A stretch of 64,000 bases of DNA from Tachypleus tridentatus. Taxonomy: Eukaryota > Arthropoda > Merostomata > Xiphosura > Limulidae. Positions 58,001 to 64,000 of this stretch are shown here, piece by piece. The notes below the pieces were generated by a model. That model was not told the origin of the DNA, made no database searches, and saw only the letters and a list, made by a program, of their open reading frames with translations. Both the position numbers and the translations under genes were made by a program. How positions within the stretch are numbered: the stretch's first letter is position 1; the number at the start of each line of letters is the position of its first letter. The DNA lies in assembly GCF_004210375.1 (NCBI RefSeq), contig NC_134830.1:1798001-1862000 (forward strand). Reading direction: 5' to 3'.

Positions 58001-61000
58001 CACATGTGTCACATAATCTCACTTTGATATTTGTTTCCAGTTCACTGAGGTTTAACAAGTTTACATTTTATTTATATAGACATTATTCACATGTGTCACA
58101 TAATCTCACTTTGATATTTGTTTCCAGTTCACTGAGGCTTAACAAGTTTACATTTTATTTATATAGACATTATTCACACGTGTCACATAATCTCACTTTG
58201 ATATTTGTTTCCAGTTCACTGAGGTTTAACAAGTTTAAATTTTATTTATATAGACATTATTCACATGTGTTTACTTTTTACTTCTAAGATATCAACAAAA
58301 CAACACATTGAGCTCATATCTTTGATTTAATAAGTTAAGTCAAGTTGTTATAATCCTGATCTCATGTAATAAATCAAGTTGCTATAATCTTGATCTTATA
58401 TAATAAATCAAGTTGTTATAATCCTGATCTTATATAATGAATCAAGTTGTTATAATCCTGATCTTATATAACAAATCAAGTTGTTATAATCCTGATCTCA
58501 TGTAATAAATCAAGTTGTTATAATGCTGATCTTATATAATAAATCAAGTTGTTATAATCCTGATCTTATATAATAAATCAAGTTGTTATAATCCTGATCT
58601 TATATAATAAATCAAGTTGTTATAATCCTGATCTCATGTAATAAATCAAGTTTTTATAATCCTGATCTTATATAATAAATCAAGTTGTTATGATCCTGAT
58701 CTTATATAATAAATCAAGTTGTTATGATCCTGATCTTATATAATAAATAAAGATGTTATAATCCTGATCTCATGTAATAAATCAAGTTTTTGTAATCCTG
58801 ATCTTATATAATAAATCAAGTTGTTATAATCCTGATCTCATGCAATAAATCAAGTTGTTATAATCCTGATCTCATGTAATAAATCAGGTTGTTATAATCC
58901 TGATCTCATGTAATAAATCAAGTTGTTATAATCCTGATCTCATGTAATAAATCAGGTTGTTATAATCCTGATCTCATGTAATAAATCAAGTTGTTATAAT
59001 CCTTATCTCATGTAATAACTCAAGTTGTTATAATCCTGAACTCAGAATTAAAATTTTTCTGTGATTAAGTGAATAACTATATTGCTTTTAATTTTTTTAA
59101 TTTTTAATCTTGCCTTAATATCATCATTGGGAAACTGATATACATTATTTTCCAAGTCAATTCTCCTTTAACAAGAAAATCAATGACATCAAAAGCAGTT
59201 GTGGTTATGATCTTTACTCAAGTTAAAGTTCATGTATTGTAACCAAGAATTTATCAGATATTCATTCATAACTGTGAAATTTACTTCAACAACAATTTTT
59301 ATTCACAAACAAGAAGTTTTTAAATTTAACTACTAGGTTACAAGTCTTCATTTTTAAAAGTATTCTTTATTAAGTTGATTTTAAATTACTTTAGTAGGAG
59401 TATTATTATAAAAACAGTTATATTATTTCAGTTATACCTAACAACTTCAAACCTCACCTCAGTACACTACAAGCTTTGAAAGCCCAACGCTGCATTGTAA
59501 AGGAAGAAAACTTGCAGGCACCAGTAAGAGACAGTCTTGGCCCAGAAAATTGTTTGAGTTTGATTTTGGGAAGTTTGCAGTGTTTGTAACCATCTACTTT
59601 CCAGCTATGGATTAATTCCTGGGATATAGAAAGATATAAATATGTTTCTCTCTGAACAAAAAACTAGCTTGATTAGATAAAAGCTTGATTAGATTACTTT
59701 TCTTAAGTAAAACGTTTCAACGGGTGACTTATTTATACATATTGTGGATATGAACAGGTCTGGAAAGCATTACATCTGGATGGCATTTCTTGATAAAGAC
59801 AATTACAGAAATACCAAATGATTTTATCCTTTCTAAGGACACTGAAAGCTAAAAAAAACATATACTAAGGATCAGCAGCTGTTTAGAGAACACATTTAGT
59901 ATTTCTTCAAATGGTGATTTACAGTATATAAAAATGCAATACGATTCATATATACACGTACTAATACATTACATCGCAGAGATGTATTCTTTATACAACA
60001 AATGGTAATGACTGACATTCAATTCAGTCACCTGTAGCAACATATAGGCAATTAAAGAATTTTTCTATCCAATATCTGAACTCTGGAAAGGAATAAATTA
60101 TAATTATAAGGTCTAAGTTTTAGGTTCAATACCACTTTTAATCTAATCTGTTTTTTATTCTTTATAGATTCAAAATATTTATATTACTTGTAGTTTCTTT
60201 CCTAGAAGAGTCTAATTTCAAAATAATATTTATATTATTTATAGTTTTTTTTCTAGAAGACTCTGATTTCAAACTATCTCTATTATTTGTAGTTTCTTTC
60301 CTAAGAGAATGCAATTTTAAGATTTTATGAGCAGGACAGTCTTTATTGTAAAATTAATTTTTAAAATTAAAGTTGTGTGGTTAATATATTAAAATCCTTT
60401 TATCAGACAGGATCTTTTTTGTTAAAATATTAAACCATATTTATCAGACAGGATGTTTGCTATTCCAAAAACCAAAAGCATGAGTCTATGGTCTCTTGTT
60501 CTAGGTAACTAATCACAATCCTAGTTGCATGATAACTGGAATTCTCCTGCAACTTGACAAAAGATAATCAAATTGCAACCTTGAAAAGGCCTTAATTAGG
60601 CCTGATACCATTTAATATGTCAGAAAATATATAATATAATATAATATGATACATAATATAATATAATATAATATAATATAATATAATATAATATAATATA
60701 ATATAATATAATATAATATAATATAATATAATATAATATAATATAATATAATATAATATAATATAATATAATATAATATAATATAATATAATATAATATA
60801 ATATAAAATAAAATAAAATACTACACTAATAGTACAATCACATTAGTATTTCCATTTACACCGACACCTAATCAGAACACAACTACCACATGGATGTCAT
60901 AACATTGTAATGAGTACATGATCACCTCTGTCATATTAAATAAAACCCAGTAAAAACTGGAAGAGAAATAATATATTAACTCTTACATTGAAGCTCAAAG

Positions 61001-63727
61001 GCATAGCTATCAATTCTAGTGGTGTAAGATTACTATGGTTATTCAGGCTTTATAGCAACCAATTCTAGTGGTGTAAAATTGCTGTGGTCATTCAGACTTT
61101 ATAGCTATTAATTCTAGTGGTGTAAAATTACTATGGTTATTCAGTCTTTATAGCTATTAATTCTAGTGGTGTAAAATTACTATGGTCATTCAGTCTTTAT
61201 AGCTATTAATTCTAGTGGTGTAAAATTACTATGGTTATTCAGGCTTTATAGCTATTAATTCTAGTGGTGTAAAATTACTATGGTCATTCAGGCTTTATAG
61301 CTATTAATTCTAATGGTGTAAAATTACTATGGTTATTCAGGCTTTATAGCTATTAATTCTAGTGGTGTAAAATTACTATGGTCATTCAGGCTTTATAGCT
61401 ATTAATTCTAATGGTGTAAAATTACTATGGTCATTCAGGCTTTATAGCTATTAATTCTAATGGTGTAAAATTACTATAGTCATTCAGGCTTTATAGCTAT
61501 TAATTCTAATGGTGTAAAATTACTATGGTTATTCAGGCTTTGTAGCTATTAATTCTAGTGGTGTAAAATTACTATGGTCATTACTATGGCCTAATAAATA
61601 ATATTTATTTGGGAGAGAAAGGTAGAGATGATAATATAGAACTTACAAAACAGCCAACTTAAAAATCCAGTGGCAACTGAGTTGAAAATTCATGGTAACT
61701 AATGTAAAGTTGAATTTTAAGAAACATTTTGGAATGAAGAAGTTATAGTTATAGGAAGATAAAACAAAACTGAATATTCTATAGTGTAATACATTTAAAT
61801 ATATTCATCATTTATAGTTTCTTCTAACAATGTGCTACAAATAATACCACTGAAAGATAATATTACACTTATTCCTTTTTTTAATAGTTTGTTTGCAAAA
61901 ATATTAGAATGCATTTTTCAGAAAAAAACATAACTTTTGTTCATGTGCTACCTGTGTCCACATATCATTTTACAGTTTGTGTTCACAACTTGTGATGAAT
62001 TATCAATCAACCAACTCAACCATTTAATTAAATTAATTGAAATAACTAATATTTACTTAAAAGGAGTTGACACTATAATTAATTTACAAATAAAATAAAA
62101 TTAATTTACATAAACTCCGATACTCAGCTAATACTAACCACTTCAATACTCAGCTAATATTAACCACTCCGATACTCAGCTAATACTAACCTCTCCGATA
62201 CTCAGCTAATACTAACCACTCTGATACTCAGCTAATACTAACCACTCCAATACTCAGCTAATACTAACCACTCCAATACTCAGCTAATACTAACCACTCT
62301 GATACTCAGCTAATACTAACCACTCTGATACTCAGCTAATACTAACCACTCCAATACTCAGCTAATACTAACCACCACAGTTCTTGCAGGAAGATGTTGC
62401 TTAGTAGTGAAATCATCGCTTAAGATGCCATTGTAGTTTCCACACAAACCACAGAGTTTCTTCTGGAACCTGAGTGGAACAAGCACTTGAATTTCACCAG
62501 AAGGATACCAAACAACTATCACACCTGACTGAGTGCTAACTTGGACTGCTGATTTATCCCCAGGAAAGGGATCGACGTGAACAATACTATTGTTTTTGTA
62601 CGGTAGAGACACAAGTTGGCTATCAACTTTGACAGAACCTCCAGAAGAAATCTCCACTTTCACACAGTGAGTATATATATAAATGACTTTTCCTGAACTT
62701 CTGGAAGTTGAGTCTTCTAGCTGAAGAGTAAATTCACCTTCTGAACAGTCCTCAGATAAAGTATAACGACACGTGCCAGTGAACTGGAATTCCATTCCAT
62801 CAAATGTAACAAGCTCATTATTTGATTGTAAAGTACAGAGTACTGGCTCTAAAAGAACAACAAAATTTTATTTATTCATACAGTACATGAATATTCTCTC
62901 AATGTATTAATTATTCAAAATATGCTTCATATAACAATTTCTGTTATGTTCAAATATAAACAAAAATACGAAGATTTTTTCAGATACATAAAAAACACAA
63001 AGAATAATCACAATAAAAGTAGAAACAAATGGTTGGAAGTGCAGGATCAAAAACAAACCAACAACAGATTTCTTCTGTCACTGATAATACCATTACTACA
63101 TGTGAGGCTGTATGTGATATAAAACATACAGTTAATTAATAACATCTGTGATAATAATTGTATGTCATACAATCACACAACAACTAATACCTCTGTACTA
63201 CACTAATATTAAACTCACTTGTGTTACATCTGCTACAACATTCTCTAATAAGTATGTTATACCATTAGACAACAATTAAACCACAGTACTATACTAATGG
63301 TAAGCTCACTTGTGTTACATCTGCCACAACATTCTCTAATAAATATGTTATACTAACACACAACAACTAATCCCACAGTACTATACTAATATTAAACTCA
63401 CTTGTGTTACATCTGCTACAACATTCTCTAACAAGTATGTTATACTAACACACAACAATTAAACCACAGTACTATACTAATACTAAACTCACTTGTGTTA
63501 CATCTGCTACAACATTCTCTAATAAGTATATTATACCATCACACAAAACTAATATCACAGTACTATACCAATATTAAACTTACCTGAGACACATCTGCTA
63601 CAGCATTCTGTAATAAGAATGTTACACCATCACACAACAAGTAATACCTCTGTACTACACTAATATTTTGCTCACCTGAGACACATTTGCTACAACATTC
63701 TCCTGGAGCTTTAAACTCTTTTTCACC
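54909..63727 (-). CDS. BMPER: BMPER/crossveinless-2-like protein, last five exons
   Basis: BMPER/Cv-2 is a secreted regulator that binds BMPs through VWC repeats and carries VWD, C8 and TIL modules at its C-terminus. Exons (minus): 63727-63676 (end of a VWC, GEKEFKAPGECCSKC), 62848-62373 (VWD, FDGMEFQFTGTCRYTLSEDC to KKLCGLCGNYNGILSDDF), 59618-59458, 55863-55679 (C8, CLQDACSCMFNEPCFCDAI) and 55090-54909 (TIL, CSHGKVYDDCGPACPETC to HCIRFSRCQ then TAG). All phases agree. The protein ends directly after TIL, as in BMPER, which favours it over hemolectin, otogelin or SCO-spondin. The usual GDPH cleavage motif near the VWD start is absent (CTLQSNNELVTFDG). Earlier exons lie beyond the window. Confidence 0.85.
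55679..55863 (-). CDS. BMPER: Exon: C8 domain
   Basis: Acceptor ATTCTGTAG precedes the exon, and GTAAGT follows it. It encodes RYTFHQCYYKVDPKPYFQRC and then CSCMFNEPCFCDAISAYALE, C-rich and matching the second half of a C8 module. The acceptor is repeated in the adjacent 65-bp array. Confidence 0.87.
55857..56345. repeat. 65-bp minisatellite overlapping the C8 exon acceptor
   Basis: TATACCTCCTACAGAATAAA recurs at 55857, 55921, 55986, 56051, 56116, 56181 and 56250. Each unit contains the minus-strand splice acceptor CTGTAG/GAGGTATA and the first exon bases. The final unit is rearranged. Confidence 0.93.
56346..57265. repeat. About 60-bp minisatellite, about 15 units
   Basis: TTTACAACCTTGTATCATTA, GTGTAAATTATACTAT and TATAAAAAACAGAATAGTTA repeat across the intron. 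A foreign bit with TACCTCCTACAATAT near 57087 shows exchange with the neighbouring 65-bp array. Confidence 0.93.
57557..58275. repeat. 87-bp minisatellite, 8 units
   Basis: CATAATCTCACTTTGATATT, TCCAGTTCACTGAGGTTTAA and TTATATAGACATTATTCACA repeat every 87 bp almost without change. A 238-codon plus-strand frame exists only because 87 is a multiple of three. The array is intronic and antisense to the gene. Confidence 0.96.
58335..59045. repeat. 34-bp minisatellite, about 20 units
   Basis: CAAGTTGTTATAATCCTGAT followed by CTTATATAATAAAT or CTCATGTAATAAAT. The two subtypes are intermixed, with the CATG subtype dominating the right half. Confidence 0.95.
59458..59618 (-). CDS. BMPER: Exon: link between VWD and C8
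   Basis: Between ATATCCCAG and GTGAGG it reads ELIHSWKVDGYKHCKLPK, then SLTGACKFSSFTMQRWAFKA and CSVLR. This is in the place of DFAESWRV and the first C8 cysteines of BMPER. Confidence 0.85.
59619..60630. other. Intron sequence, AT-rich, with small repeats
   Basis: Three diverged copies of a roughly 62-bp block with TAGTTTCTTTCCTAGAAGAG lie at about 60180-60320, and a short doublet with TTATCAGACAGGAT lies at 60400-60450. Nothing else is recognised. Confidence 0.6.
60634..60815. repeat. (AATAT)n microsatellite
   Basis: An almost pure 5-bp repeat ATAAT over about 180 bp, changing to AAAAT units at the right end. Confidence 0.97.
61005..61590. repeat. 49-bp minisatellite, about 12 units
   Basis: ATTCTAGTGGTGTAAAATTA, CTATGGTCATTCAGGC and TTTATAGCTATTA repeat every 49 bp, with G/A variation at TCTAGTGG and TCTAATGG. 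Confidence 0.95.
61591..62104. other. Intron sequence without a recognised feature
   Basis: AT-rich. I see no repeat, SINE or coding segment. Confidence 0.5.
62105..62378. repeat. 26-bp minisatellite at the VWD exon donor
   Basis: ATACTCAGCTAATACTAACC repeats every 26 bp, about ten times, up to the exon edge. On the minus strand each unit contains GTG/GTTAGT, the same sequence as the inferred splice donor of the VWD exon. Confidence 0.94.
62373..62848 (-). CDS. BMPER: Exon: VWD domain
   Basis: The exon starts after GTTCTTTTAG and encodes 158 codons plus a split codon: EPVLCTLQSNNELVTFDG, FTGTCRYTLSEDC, HCVKVEISSGG, then LRFQKKLCGLCGNYNG, the VWD signature. Its length fits one near-complete VWD. 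The donor (GTTAGT) is set by the phase of the next exon and sits in a tandem repeat, so its exact position is slightly uncertain. Confidence 0.88.
63185..63690. repeat. About 91-bp array overlapping the VWC exon donor
   Basis: Six units, with donor-bearing CACTTGTGTTACATCTGC or CACCTGAGACACAT starting near 63216, 63306, 63398, 63489, 63582 and 63673. The last unit is the real exon end. The others repeat the final codons (ECCSRC-like) and a splice donor. Confidence 0.9.
63676..63727 (-). CDS. BMPER: Exon: end of a VWC domain
   Basis: The 52-nt exon between TTTATAG and GTGAG reads GEKEFKAPGECCSKCVS plus one base. The PGECCxxC ending is typical of VWC domains, and the phase fits the VWD exon. 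Confidence 0.75.
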
Positions 63728-64000
63728 CTATAAATAAAATTTTGTTATTCTATTAAATCCAAGTCATTATTGTGTAAGCATAATACTATTAATTAACAAT
63801 TCACCCTTTTGTAGAGTCTTCTAAATCACAAACTAATTCTAACTTTTAATCGTAAAGTATTTTTAACATTCAAAGTATGTTTAAACAATGACACTTATAT
63901 TAAATGTAACATTTTTTGATGGTTTCACTAATTCTGTACTTACAAACATTAAGTAAATGTTCTAGTCTAATTTGTTTTCACTTATGCAGTGTTTAAGTAC
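63728..64000. other. Intron sequence to the window edge
   Basis: AT-rich, nothing recognised. Upstream exons of the BMPER-like gene should lie beyond position 64000. Confidence 0.5.

Noticed and set aside
57571-58287. A 238-codon plus-strand ORF of 29-residue repeats
   Set aside because: 87-bp repeat artefact within an intron of the BMPER-like gene on the other strand.

Overview
This is a eukaryotic, AT-rich, intron-containing window. It is dense in tRNA-derived SINEs, minisatellites and transposon remains. I suspect an arthropod, most plausibly a horseshoe crab, because the SINE consensus looks like one I associate with that group; this is recognition from memory, not proof. Two host genes can be read exon by exon, both on the minus strand.

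(1) From about 2.7 to 46.5 kb lie three tandem copies (c1, c2, c3) of a six-exon iodothyronine-deiodinase-like selenoprotein gene. Each copy has a membrane anchor split between exons 1 and 2, a thioredoxin-like exon with FGSCT-TGA-PPFM, where TGA reads as selenocysteine, a histidine-containing exon, a C-terminal AALPERLYI exon and a short last exon. A type II SECIS-like hairpin follows about 0.6-0.7 kb after each stop codon. c2 (16,831-26,391) reads open throughout. c1 (3,383-11,786) and c3 (32,696-43,573) carry one and two single-base losses, all in homopolymers of exon 5. The copies are mosaics: c2 and c3 are almost identical at the 3' side, c1 and c3 at the 5' side, and c1 and c2 in the middle. 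A possible first exon of an unidentified gene lies head-to-head with c2 and c3. Between copies lie remains of a Tc1-like transposon, an old SINE and minisatellites.

(2) From 54.9 kb to beyond 63.7 kb lie the last five exons of a BMPER/crossveinless-2-like secreted protein (end of a VWC domain, VWD, C8, TIL, stop). Three minisatellites in this gene each overlap a different splice junction.

Between the two genes, 46.7-54.3 kb is a transposon graveyard: a Penelope-like element split by a 4.0-kb hAT transposon with clear terminal repeats and an 8-bp target duplication, a LINE remnant, and several tandem arrays. Penelope-like pieces also lie at 13.0, 37.2 and 40.0 kb, and their terminal repeats contain sequences that match a hammerhead ribozyme core. 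The first 2.2 kb is two abutting minisatellites. No LTR retrotransposon, retrovirus, Polinton, CRISPR array or free-standing tRNA/rRNA gene was recognised.
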